DNA from: Bradyrhizobium barranii subsp. apii
GTDB taxonomy: Bacteria; Pseudomonadota; Alphaproteobacteria; Rhizobiales; Xanthobacteraceae
Assembly (NCBI RefSeq): GCF_011516635.5
Contig: NZ_CP096255.1
Location: 3,284,501 to 3,348,500, forward strand
DNA length: 64,000 bases
Reading direction: 5' to 3'
How positions within the stretch are numbered: the stretch's first letter is position 1; every line of letters begins with the position of its first letter. The translations under genes were made by a program, and so were the position numbers. Below, in pieces: positions 43,220 through 51,781 of this stretch. Below the pieces are notes generated by a model. The model had not been told where the DNA came from, did no database searches, and was given only the letters and a program-made list of their open reading frames with translations.

Positions 43220-44755
43220 TCAGGCCTTGACAGGATGCTGAGCGTTCCAAGCCCACGGCAGCAGTTCGTCCAGACGGTTGATCGGATGTCCGTCGACCAT
43301 TCGCTGCAGCACGTCACGCAGGTATGCGTAAGGCTCGACGTCATTGAGTTTGCACGTCTCGATCAGCGAACAGAGGATTGCCCATCGTTCCCCGCCGCCG
43401 TCGCTACCGGCAAAGAGATGGTTCTTGCGGCCGAGCGCCACAGGTCGGATCGCCCGCTCGACGGGGTTCGTGTCGAGTTCGATGCGGCCGTCATGGAGGA
43501 AGCGGGTCAATCCATCCCAGCGCGACAGCGCGTACCGGATCGCTTCGGCGAGATTGCCGCGGCCGGGCAGTTGCGGGAGCTGAACCTCGAGCCAAAGGCG
43601 AAGGCTGTCAATGATCGGCTTGGCGAGTGCGCGCCGCGTGGCCAGCCGATGCGCTGGCGATTGACCACGCACCTGCGCTTCGACGGCATAGAGGCTGGCG
43701 ATGCGGCGCAGGGCCTCGTGCGCGATGGGCGTGTCCTCGGCTTGCGCAACCTCGTAGAACCTGCGCCTGGTGTGCGCCCAACATGCGGCGAGAGTGATGT
43801 TTCCGGCGCCAGTCAGCCGCTCGAATCCAGCGTAACCGTCGACGTGCAGAACGCCCCTAAAGTGCGTCAGATGCGCTGCCGGGCGCTCCGCTTTCCGGTC
43901 GGGCGCGAACACATAAACCGCAGCTGGCGGCTCAGGCCCAGCCCAGCTCCGTTGATCGCGGGCATACACCCACAGCCGTCCGGTTTTGGTGCGCCCGCGG
44001 CCAGGATCGAGCACCGGGATTGGAGTGTCGTCGGCAAACAGGTGATCCGACGCGAACATGTGCTCGCACAGCCGATCGTGCAGAGCCGCAAACCACCAGC
44101 ACGCGCCGCCGACCCATCCGGCCAATGTCGAGCGCTCCAGTTCGACGCCATGGCGGGCAAAAATCTGCGCCTGTCGATAGAGCGGTGTGTGGTCGCAGTA
44201 TTTGCTGACCAGCACCTGCGCGAGCATGGCTGGCGTGGCCAAACCGCCGGCGATCGGTCGTTCGGGCGCCGGTGCCTGGGTGATCGTTCCGCAGCTGCGG
44301 CAGGCATATTTCGGGCGGCAGACGCGCACCACGCGCAACTGCGCTGGTACCCAGTCCAGCATCTCGCTGACACTCTCACCGATCGCATGCAGCGCGCCGC
44401 CGCAGCACGCACATTTCTCGCTATCGACGTTGAGCACGACCTCTTCGCGGGGCAGATGATCCGGCAGTGGCTTGCGCTTCGGCCGCAGTTTCTGCGTCGG
44501 CGCAGACGCCTCCACCGAGGCTTGATCTGCCTCGACAGCCGACAGATCGACGTCCAGGTCTTCCAGTCCAAGGGCGAGTTGATCGGCGTCGAGACGCTCG
44601 GAACGTCGTCCAAATTGTGCACGCTGAAGCTGTTTGATGATTGCCTGGAGACGCTGGATCTCGCTGTTCCGATGCGTGATGACCGAAGCAATGTCGCGCA
44701 CCAGGCGATGCAGAAGCGCAGTATCCGACGGCAGATTGTCGAGATCGAGCTGCAT
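43220..44755 (-). CDS. tnpC: IS66 transposase TnpC
   Basis: A 511-residue DDE transposase. It has the N-terminal coiled region (LQAIIKQLQRAQFGRRSERL), zinc-finger-like CACCGGALHAIGESVSEMLD, and the DDE core with LFADDTPIPVLDPGRGRTKT, HVDGYAGFERL and HDGRIELDTNPVERAIRPV. The end includes HPINRLDELLPWAWN. It appears intact. Confidence 0.93.
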   Translation of the reverse strand: MQLDLDNLPSDTALLHRLVRDIASVITHRNSEIQRLQAIIKQLQRAQFGRRSERLDADQLALGLEDLDVDLSAVEADQASVEASAPTQKLRPKRKPLPDHLPREEVVLNVDSEKCACCGGALHAIGESVSEMLDWVPAQLRVVRVCRPKYACRSCGTITQAPAPERPIAGGLATPAMLAQVLVSKYCDHTPLYRQAQIFARHGVELERSTLAGWVGGACWWFAALHDRLCEHMFASDHLFADDTPIPVLDPGRGRTKTGRLWVYARDQRSWAGPEPPAAVYVFAPDRKAERPAAHLTHFRGVLHVDGYAGFERLTGAGNITLAACWAHTRRRFYEVAQAEDTPIAHEALRRIASLYAVEAQVRGQSPAHRLATRRALAKPIIDSLRLWLEVQLPQLPGRGNLAEAIRYALSRWDGLTRFLHDGRIELDTNPVERAIRPVALGRKNHLFAGSDGGGERWAILCSLIETCKLNDVEPYAYLRDVLQRMVDGHPINRLDELLPWAWNAQHPVKA

Positions 44756-44824
44756 GACCGATTCTACTCGGACACGCTGATTCGACGAAGCAACTTCGCT
44801 ATATTCTATGCGTGTTTTTGCGAT

Positions 44825-45178
44825 TCAACCCGCGATGACCGGGCGCCAACGACGCTCGGGTGTGCGCCAATCGATGCCTTCGATCAGCATGGCAAGCTGC
44901 GCCGGGGACAGCGTCACCGTGCCGCCCGGATCGCTCATTCTCGGCCAGATGAAGCCGCCTTGGTCGAGCCTTTTGCTGAACAGACAAAGGCCGTTGCCGT
45001 CCCAGAACAGGATCTTAAGCGTGCTTGCCTTCTTGCCTCGGAAGGCAAACAGGTGGCCGGAGAATGGGTCCTTCTTGAGGTGTTCCTGAACGAGAGCGGC
45101 GAGGCCATCCAGGCCCTTCCGCATGTCGGTATATCCCAAAGCCAAATGCACTTTCACGCCGGCCGGCACGATCATCAT
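44825..45178 (-). CDS. tnpB: IS66 accessory protein TnpB
   Basis: A 117-residue protein with the TnpB signature MIVPAGVKVHLALGYTDMRK, GLDGLAALVQEHLKKDPFSG and FRGKKASTLKILFWDGNGLC. Its ATG overlaps the tnpA stop by four bases (ATGA), giving the usual coupled order A-B-C. Confidence 0.93.
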   Translation of the reverse strand: MMIVPAGVKVHLALGYTDMRKGLDGLAALVQEHLKKDPFSGHLFAFRGKKASTLKILFWDGNGLCLFSKRLDQGGFIWPRMSDPGGTVTLSPAQLAMLIEGIDWRTPERRWRPVIAG

Positions 45179-46050
45179 CGGGCAGTCTCCTGCTCAATGA
45201 CGTGGCGACGGACTGCATCCGGATCACTGCCGATCGGTGCGAAGACGCGACGCCCATCGTCCAATTCGACAACCGTCATGCCGTTAGGCGGCTGCAACAG
45301 ATCGTTCAGGACGAGCGTTGCGGATTGTGCGCCGGCGACCCTCACAGCCGCCAATTTCGCCGGCACTCGCTTGCTGAACCCGAACTGTACCCGCCACCGG
45401 AACAACATGCTCGTGACGATGCCGTGGCGCCGGCAAACCTCGGCAGCGGTGGCACCGGGGAACTCGGACTGGGTCACAATCGCGAGCTTTTCCTCCTCAC
45501 TGAAGCGACGCCGGTTGGCGCGTTCGTCGCTCGGCGGATCGACGGCTGGTGCATCTGTCAAGCGGCTTCTTGCGCGAGACCCCTTAGCAGCGCTGCTAAC
45601 ACTAGTGCTTATTAGTGGGCGGGCACTCGGATGAAGTTGCGTCCGCCAGTCGATTTCCACCTCATTGGCGTCGATCAGATCGCGCCACCGTTTCAGGCTG
45701 TGCTGCGATATGCCATGTGCCCGGGCATAGGCTTGCATGCTCAGTCCACACCACCTCATCGCTTCAACGTGCATTGTCCAGAACGCTTGGACGGCTCTGC
45801 AGCGCTGGTCCTTCGACACTGGACTCCGCTTCTTGCGAAGCCGCTCCCGACGTTCCTCGCGACGCAATTCCGCACGTACTTTCAGCGTTTCGGCGTCAAT
45901 CAGATGCCGCAGCCAGCGATCGAATGTGCCGTCACTGAGACGATGCTGACGACAGTATTTGCGCTTGCTGAGACCGCTTCGCCGCCACGCCTCAACGTGT
46001 ACCGACCAAAAAGAGCGACGCGCTTCGTTCTTGAAATATTCCGTACCCAC
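45175..46050 (-). CDS. tnpA: IS66 TnpA with extended, repeated HTH N-terminus
   Basis: A 291-residue protein, about twice the usual TnpA length. The C-terminal part is the standard TnpA (RRRFSEEEKLAIVTQSEFPG, ATAAEVCRRHGIVTSMLFRW). Before it are two related units, SFWSVHVEAWRRSGLSKRKY...RWLRHLID and AFWTMHVEAMRWCGLSMQAY...RWRDLID, each with HTH-like CRQHRLSDGTFDRW or ARAHGISQHSLKRW. GTG 46050 has GGAGG eight bases upstream. Confidence 0.88.
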   Translation of the reverse strand: MGTEYFKNEARRSFWSVHVEAWRRSGLSKRKYCRQHRLSDGTFDRWLRHLIDAETLKVRAELRREERRERLRKKRSPVSKDQRCRAVQAFWTMHVEAMRWCGLSMQAYARAHGISQHSLKRWRDLIDANEVEIDWRTQLHPSARPLISTSVSSAAKGSRARSRLTDAPAVDPPSDERANRRRFSEEEKLAIVTQSEFPGATAAEVCRRHGIVTSMLFRWRVQFGFSKRVPAKLAAVRVAGAQSATLVLNDLLQPPNGMTVVELDDGRRVFAPIGSDPDAVRRHVIEQETAR

Positions 46051-46310
46051 CGGAGATCCTCCAATGCAGCAAGGAACCCGATATGGAACGACAACGCACT
46101 CTCGGAAAGTCGTGCAGGATTCGGACGCTTACGATACGACGGGCGATGGCGAGATAAAAGGGGCTCACCGGTCGAACCGCAAGCCATTGGCATGGCTTGG
46201 GTTCTGGCGTGCCGGTCGGTCGGTACGCGTGCCGCGCTCTGCGTTTTGGGCAATGCAATCAAAGACATCTTCGGCACTGTGGGTGCTTTTGCGCCATTTG
46301 AGGGCCGGAT

Positions 46311-48074
46311 ATGACCGTTCGCGATAGCGACTTGCGTGTCCGGCCTGGGCGTATCCGCAGCACGCGCGCGCCCAAGCTCAAAACATTCATCAGCCAGGTG
46401 TTACGTGCCGCCAAGAAGGCTGGACACATCTCCGGTCAGGCTGCCTCCGGCAGACGGTCAGCAGCCTATGGGCGCTCGACCTTTGGCCGCGGCAGGCTAG
46501 CCTTCAGCCGAAGCCGGTTGTCCAGCCCGACCCGACGTGTTGTCGTGAAGGCGCGTGTTGTTCGCCACAAGGGGCGATCCTTCCGCTCAGCGCCATTGAC
46601 GGCCCATCTTTCGTACCTGAAGCGCGACGGCGTCACCCGAAGTGGTGAGCCCGCCAGTATGTTCGATGCTTCCGGCGACCGTGCGGATGGCGCGGCCTTT
46701 GCCGAGCGGTGTCAGGACGACCGCCACCATTTCCGGTTCATCATCTCGCCCGAAGATGCCGGCGGTATGACCGACCTCAGAGCGTTCACCCGCGACCTGG
46801 CCAAGCAGATGGAGATTGATCTCGGTACGCGGCTCGATTGGGCGGCCCTCGATCATTGGAACACAGACAACCCTCACATCCATCTTCTCGTTCGGGGAGT
46901 CGATGAGGAGGGGGCCGACCTCGTGATCTCCCGCGACTACATCAGCCGTGGCCTTCGTTCGCAGGCCGAGGAACTGGTTGCGATCGAACTAGGTCCGAAG
47001 CCCGAGCACGAAATCCGCGATTCACTGGAGAGGGAAGTGATTGCAGAGCGATGGACCCGGCTCGATCAGGAGATCTGGCTGGCCGCCGACGAAGCCGGCT
47101 ATGTCGATCTTCGCCCTGACCCCCCTGGCAGCTCGGACCCCGAAATCCGGCGCCTGATGGTGGGCCGCCTACAGCATCTGAAGAAGATGGGCCTTGCCGC
47201 GCCAGCTGCGCTCGGAGAATGGATGGTGGGGCTCGAGGCCGAGCGCAGCCTGCGCGACCTCGGCATGCGCGGCGACATCATCAAGACCATGCACCGTGCC
47301 TTCACAGAGCGTCGGGAAGCACGAGGTGTTTCGGACTTCGTCATCGAAGGCGGACGGCCAGCGAACCCGATCATCGGGCGGCTGGTCGATCGGGGATTGC
47401 ATGACGAGTTCACCGGCGAGGCTTACGCCGTGATCGACGGAACAGACGGTCGCGCGCACCACTTCCGCCTTCGCGGGATCGAAGCCTTCGAAAATGCTCC
47501 GCCAATCGGCGGAATTGTCGAGGTACGGCGCTTCGGTCAAGCCGACGATCCCAGTCCCACTTTGGTGCTCGCGACCCGTTCCGATTTCGATCTCGGCGCG
47601 CAGGTCGACGCGAAAGGCGCGACATGGCTGGATCACCGATTGGTCGAGCGCGAGCATTTGCCGCTAGCCATGGGCGGCTTTGGCCGCGAGACCCGCGATG
47701 CCATGGAGGCTCGGATTGAGCATCTGGTTCAGGAAGGTCTGGCGCGGCGGCAGGGCCGGCGCGTCATCCTGCAGCGCGACCTCCTGGACACGCTGCGCAG
47801 GCGCGAACTGGACGGAGTGGGCGCAAGGGTTTCGGCCGACACTGGCCTGCCTCAGGTGAAGGCCGCTTCCGGTGAGCATGTGGCCGGCACGTATCGCCAG
47901 CGGCTGACGCTGACCTCGGGACGGTTCGCCATGATCGACAATGGGCTCGGGTTTCAACTGGTGCCCTGGTCCCGCGAACTCGAAAGCCGGCTCGGCCAGC
48001 ATGTCTCCGGGGTCGTGAAGGACAGCGGCGGCATCGAATGGGGTTTTGGCCGCAAACGCGGCTTGGGCCTCTAG
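46311..48074 (+). CDS. rlxS: Relaxase RlxS (DUF3363, VirD2-like)
   Basis: A 587-residue relaxase. The HHx motif is DHWNTDNPHIHLLVRGVDEE with the histidine pair for metal binding, preceded by RHHFRFIISPEDAGGMTDLR and a basic N-terminus. The rest (DFVIEGGRPANPIIGRLVDR, EFTGEAYAVIDGTDGRAHHF, MIDNGLGFQLVPWSRELESR) is the DUF3363 region. It nicks at oriT and leads the transferred strand. TSD-flanked IS66 lies upstream; the gene itself seems intact. oriT was not identified. Confidence 0.9.
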   Translation: MTVRDSDLRVRPGRIRSTRAPKLKTFISQVLRAAKKAGHISGQAASGRRSAAYGRSTFGRGRLAFSRSRLSSPTRRVVVKARVVRHKGRSFRSAPLTAHLSYLKRDGVTRSGEPASMFDASGDRADGAAFAERCQDDRHHFRFIISPEDAGGMTDLRAFTRDLAKQMEIDLGTRLDWAALDHWNTDNPHIHLLVRGVDEEGADLVISRDYISRGLRSQAEELVAIELGPKPEHEIRDSLEREVIAERWTRLDQEIWLAADEAGYVDLRPDPPGSSDPEIRRLMVGRLQHLKKMGLAAPAALGEWMVGLEAERSLRDLGMRGDIIKTMHRAFTERREARGVSDFVIEGGRPANPIIGRLVDRGLHDEFTGEAYAVIDGTDGRAHHFRLRGIEAFENAPPIGGIVEVRRFGQADDPSPTLVLATRSDFDLGAQVDAKGATWLDHRLVEREHLPLAMGGFGRETRDAMEARIEHLVQEGLARRQGRRVILQRDLLDTLRRRELDGVGARVSADTGLPQVKAASGEHVAGTYRQRLTLTSGRFAMIDNGLGFQLVPWSRELESRLGQHVSGVVKDSGGIEWGFGRKRGLGL

Positions 48075-48109
48075 CTAACTCTCAAATTGGCTTGTGAAGG
48101 TTGCGCAAA

Positions 48110-50099
48110 ATGTCCGGGACCAAAATCCTCTGGGGGCAGATTTTCGTGGTCGGCTCGATCGTTCTGCTGGCCATCTGGGGCGCGACCGAGTGGACCGCTT
48201 GGCGGTTGGGCTATCAGCCAGAGCTTGGTCGGCCCTGGCTCGAGCTTTCGGGCTTCAAAGTCTATTACCCCCCGGTCTTCTTCTGGTGGTGGTTTGTCTA
48301 TGACGCCTATGCGCCCGGGGTGTTTGTTGAGGGAGCCTTTGTCGCGGCCTCGGGGAGTTTGGCTTCGATTGCAGTGGCGATCTTTATGTCGGTCCGGCGG
48401 GCACGTGAAGCCAAGATTGTCGAGACCTATGGCTCGGCTCGCTGGGCGGAGGCGCAGGAGGTGAGGGCGGCCGGCCTGCTCGGGGCGGACGGTGTGGTGC
48501 TTGGCAAACTTGACCGTGACTACCTCCGCCATGACGGTCCAGAGCACGTGCTGTGCTTCGCGCCTACGCGGTCTGGCAAAGGTGTTGGCCTGGTCGTCCC
48601 CTCGCTGCTTGCATGGCCCGGCTCGGCCATCGTGCACGACATCAAGGGTGAGAACTGGCAGCTGACCGCCGGCTTCCGCGCGCGGCAGGGCCGGGTCCTT
48701 CTGTTTGACCCAACCAACCCAAAATCTGCAGCCTACAATCCGCTCCTGGAGGTTCGACGCGGGGCATGGGAGGTTCGCGATGTCCAGAACGTCGCGGACG
48801 TACTGGTCGACCCCGAAGGCTCGCTCGATAAGCGGAACCACTGGGAGAAGACCAGTCACTCGCTTCTGGTTGGCGCCATCCTTCATGTCCTCTATGCCGA
48901 GGCGGATAAGACGTTAGCCGGCGTGGTTGGCTTCCTGTCCGACCCGAAGCGGCCGATCGAGGCGACCTTGAAGGCGATGATGACGACGCCGCACCTCGGC
49001 GACCAGGGCGTTCATCCCGTAGTCGCCTCGACCGCGCGTGAGCTCTTAAACAAATCGGAGAACGAACGCTCGGGCGTCCTGTCCACCGCGATGTCCTTCC
49101 TGGGTCTCTATCGCGATCCCGTGGTGGCCGAGGTGACGCGCCGATGCGACTGGCGCATCGCTGATCTGACTGCCGATGCCCGTCCCGCCTCGCTCTACCT
49201 CGTGGTGCCGCCCTCCGATATCTCGCGAACCAAGCCATTGATCCGTTTGGTTCTGAACCAGATCGGCCGCCGCCTGACCGAGGATTTGCACGTCAGTGAT
49301 CGGCGGCATCGAGTCCTGATGATGCTTGACGAGTTCCCGGCGCTTGGGCGTCTCGATTTCTTCGAGTCCGCTCTCGCCTTTATGGCGGGCTACGGCATCA
49401 AGGGCTTCCTGATCGCGCAATCGCTCAATCAGATCGAGAAGGCCTATGGACCCAACAATGCCATTCTCGACAACTGCCACGTCCGCGTCAGCTTTGCCAC
49501 GAATGACGAGCGCACCGCCAAACGTGTGTCCGATGCGTTGGGTACCGCGACCGAAATGCGGGCGACGAAGAACTACGCCGGGCATAGGCTGAACCCCTGG
49601 CTTGGGCACCTCATGGTCTCACGGCAGGAGTCCGCGAGGCCGCTACTGACCCCTGGCGAGGTGATGCAGCTTCCGCCAGGAGATGAGATCGTCATGGTCG
49701 CAGGCATAGCGCCAATCCGGGCGAAGAAGGTGCGCTACTACGAAGATCCGGCGGTTCACCGAGCGGGTAATGCCACCGCCCGACCCAAGCACCGCCGGCC
49801 GGTCATTGCGAATAGACGGATGGTCCACGAGTCAGCTTCCTACGACAGCGGCGGGGTCGGCCACCCTTGCCGGCGGTGCCACGGAGGACACGGCCAACAG
49901 CGGGCTCCGTCTTGAACCAGAACTTCCCGATCACGTTGCAATCGCCAAGGAGGTGACTGAACCGACCCCGGCGGAGGAATTTGCGGCAGTTCTTGACGAT
50001 GACGATGATGCGATCCGCCAGTCTCGTCTACTACGCCAGCAAATGCGCGGCCTAGCCCGCCAGGTGACCATGGACCCAAATGACGGTATGGAGCTGTGA
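48110..50099 (+). pseudogene. traG: TraG/VirD4 coupling protein, frameshifted near C-terminus
   Basis: About 662 residues if restored. After N-terminal spans come Walker A APTRSGKGVGLVVPSLLAWP, LFDPTNPKSAAYNPL, Walker B MMLDEFPALGRLDFFESALA and AQSLNQIEKAYGPNNAILDN, as in TraG/VirD4 proteins. At KVRYYEDP the frame changes: the normal continuation (RFTERVMPPPDPS, SGLRLEPELPDHVAIAKEVT, DDDDDAIRQSRLLRQQMRGL, DPNDGMEL) lies in another frame. One extra G near 49750 (CCGGCGG for CCGCGG) explains it. The ATPase core is intact, so partial function or sequencing error remain possible. Confidence 0.83.
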
Positions 50100-50105
50100 G
50101 GTTCA

Positions 50106-50522
50106 ATGCGCAACCGTATGAACGTCTATTTCCCTCCTGAGCTGCTCAAGCAGATCTCGGATCTTGCCGATCGCAAGAAACTCTCTAGGTCGGCGATCGT
50201 GGAAGCCGCAGTGGCCTCGTTTCTGTCGCCAGACGGCGCCGACAGGAGGGAGGCAGCATTTACACGCCGCCTTGATCATCTTTCACGCCAGATGCAGAGG
50301 CTCGAGCGCGACGTCGGTTTGACCGCCGAGACACTAGCTTTATTCATTCGCTTTTGGTTGACGATCACGCCGCCATTGCCCAACGACGCGCAGGCAACCG
50401 CGCAATTGAAAGGCCGGGAACGCTTTGAAGGTTTTGTCGAGACACTCGGACGCCGTCTACAAAAAGGGCAGAGCTTTCTGCGTGAGATTCCGGAAGACAT
50501 CGTTCATCAGGACCCTCTGTAG
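50106..50522 (+). CDS. CopG/ribbon-helix-helix protein
   Basis: A 138-residue protein. The N-terminus MRNRMNVYFPPELLKQISDL, ADRKKLSRSAIVEAAVASFL is a ribbon-helix-helix fold. The rest is helical (RRLDHLSRQMQRLERDVGLT). It follows traG by seven bases, as in rhizobial ICEs, where trbB usually comes next. Here trbB and its partners are missing. Confidence 0.85.
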   Translation: MRNRMNVYFPPELLKQISDLADRKKLSRSAIVEAAVASFLSPDGADRREAAFTRRLDHLSRQMQRLERDVGLTAETLALFIRFWLTITPPLPNDAQATAQLKGRERFEGFVETLGRRLQKGQSFLREIPEDIVHQDPL

Positions 50523-50555
50523 TGGGGAAGCCCTGAGAAAAGAGCATCACTCGTA

Positions 50556-50595
50556 TCGAGCGAAGCTACCGCTTCTCGAGCGAAGCTACCGCTTC
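50556..50595. repeat. Two tandem 20-bp hairpin repeats
   Basis: TCGAGCGAAGCTACCGCTTC occurs exactly twice in tandem (50556-50575, 50576-50595). Each unit holds a GAAGC/GCTTC stem with loop TACC. It lies just past copG where trb genes are lost, so it may mark a junction or be a small structured repeat. Confidence 0.6.
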
Positions 50596-50656
50596 GTTTT
50601 ATGGCTTCCTCAGCCAACCTGTCCAACTCCGTGGCGAGGCGCAGCCTAGTATTTTT

Positions 50657-51148
50657 GTGCGGACGGGGCGATCACGTCTATTGACCAACGCCTTCGTCCT
50701 TATCCGCGGCCGAACTGGGTCCAATCACCTAGTTGCCATTCGGCCGCGGACCAAGGACGAATACGACAACTATATTGGCATCTTCGATAGTTTGATCAAA
50801 CTGAAGCCAGTTTCAACCGAATTGTACGCACTCTGCTTGGAGGGCTTCGATACTGATGAGAGCTACTGCGATGGCAGTCGTAAGGAGGGCATCGGATACT
50901 TTAATTACAGGAGCGTCGATTTCGCACATCGACAAACGATCGTGTCGACGCTTCGCATGAAGTCTCTATCCACTTTCATTATTCTACCGGCCAACTCGGA
51001 TTATGGGTCGTTCGAAGAACGGGTGACCGCTACCATCGGTGACATCAGGGAGGATTTCGGAATAACATCGGCAAGATGTGCCTCCAGGCGATCTACACAG
51101 CAACCCGTCAGTCCATGTGTCCAGCGTCGTGGCAAGAAGTACGATTGA
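50657..51148 (+). CDS. Hypothetical protein, 163 aa
   Basis: Not recognised. The frame starts at GTG 50657 without a clear ribosome site. It reads TNAFVLIRGRTGSNHLVAIR, RTKDEYDNYIGIFDSLIKLK and SYCDGSRKEGIGYFNYRSVD, which looks protein-like in composition, with a basic, low-complexity end. It has lower GC than the flanking ICE genes. It may be a fragment of a larger lost gene. Confidence 0.35.
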   Translation: MRTGRSRLLTNAFVLIRGRTGSNHLVAIRPRTKDEYDNYIGIFDSLIKLKPVSTELYALCLEGFDTDESYCDGSRKEGIGYFNYRSVDFAHRQTIVSTLRMKSLSTFIILPANSDYGSFEERVTATIGDIREDFGITSARCASRRSTQQPVSPCVQRRGKKYD

Positions 51149-51489
51149 CGCGATCCTAAGCGCAGAAGCAGCAAAAGCCGCTCAGGTCTCCGGAAGCACC
51201 CCCACGACATGAACCGGGCGCAAGCTTCGCCCGGAAGGGGATGGGATTTTTACCAAATCAGCGGTGGACTGTCCGTTAGTTTAGCAACCCGGACCAGAGC
51301 TGAGCCGCATTCCTTGGTCAGGAAGGCCGAGATCCGCCGCATCCTGGCGGAGCGGGACCAATGAAGCGCCGCCGTCGACTGCACCGGAAGCGTGCCCGGC
51401 AGTGGCCAGCATTCGGGTTGTCTTACTGCGGCTGACAAGAGCGACCTAGATCGGTAGGCTGGTCTTCTACACCCAGCTTACCGGTTCTG
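51149..51489. other. Gene-free interval with a hairpin
   Basis: CCGGGCG (51214-51220) and CGCCCGG (51228-51234) form a perfect seven-base stem around CAAGCTT, without a T-run. No gene is supported here. Confidence 0.4.
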
Positions 51490-51781
51490 ATGATGAGGGT
51501 TTTGGCGGTCGTCGCCTTGCTACTACTGCCAACCAATCCGCTCCGCGCCGGCGCCACGATCGTGGGTGCCGGCTCGCAGTCGTGCTCGGCTTGGACGAAC
51601 AGAACCAAGAACGCGGTAGTAAAAGGCGCTTTCGAATCCTGGGTTGTTGGCTTCATCAGTGGTCTGAATGTTAGCGGCGATAGAGAAATTGTCGGAGGCG
51701 GTGACTTTACAGCGATAGTTGCGTGGATGGACCAGCGCTGTCGATCGCGTCCGACCGACCAAATTGGAGTCGCAGCTCTAG

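Larger units (their letters stand above)
43193..46132. mobile_element. IS66-family element, copy 1
   Basis: Terminal inverted repeats start GTATGCGTCCGGATCCTGCA at 43193 and, on the other strand, GTAAGCGTCCGAATCCTGCA at 46132. Both ends are flanked by the 8-base duplication GATACGAC (43185-43192, 46133-46140), the IS66 hallmark. It carries tnpA, tnpB and tnpC on the minus strand and separates the lytic transglycosylase gene from rlxS. Confidence 0.93.
32714..50522. mobile_element. Degraded integrative and conjugative element (FseA/RdfS/RlxS type)
   Basis: The span carries an integrase, DUF736 and helicase remnants, DUF932, qseC/qseM-like, fseA-like, rdfS-like, repA, DUF2840, traF, a lytic transglycosylase, rlxS, traG and copG genes in the order seen in rhizobial ICEs related to ICEMlSymR7A. 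The trb mating-pair operon that should follow copG is absent, and four structural genes (integrase, helicase, repA, traG) are broken. The limits are approximate: I could not identify attachment sites or a tRNA gene at the left edge (32664-32713), and the right edge is destroyed by insertion sequences. Confidence 0.8.

Noticed and set aside
43079..45634. An 851-codon plus-strand frame
   Set aside because: Opposes IS66 tnpC, tnpB and tnpA, which have intact signatures.
50556..50595. CRISPR-like repeat
   Set aside because: Only two tandem units with no spacers and no cas genes.
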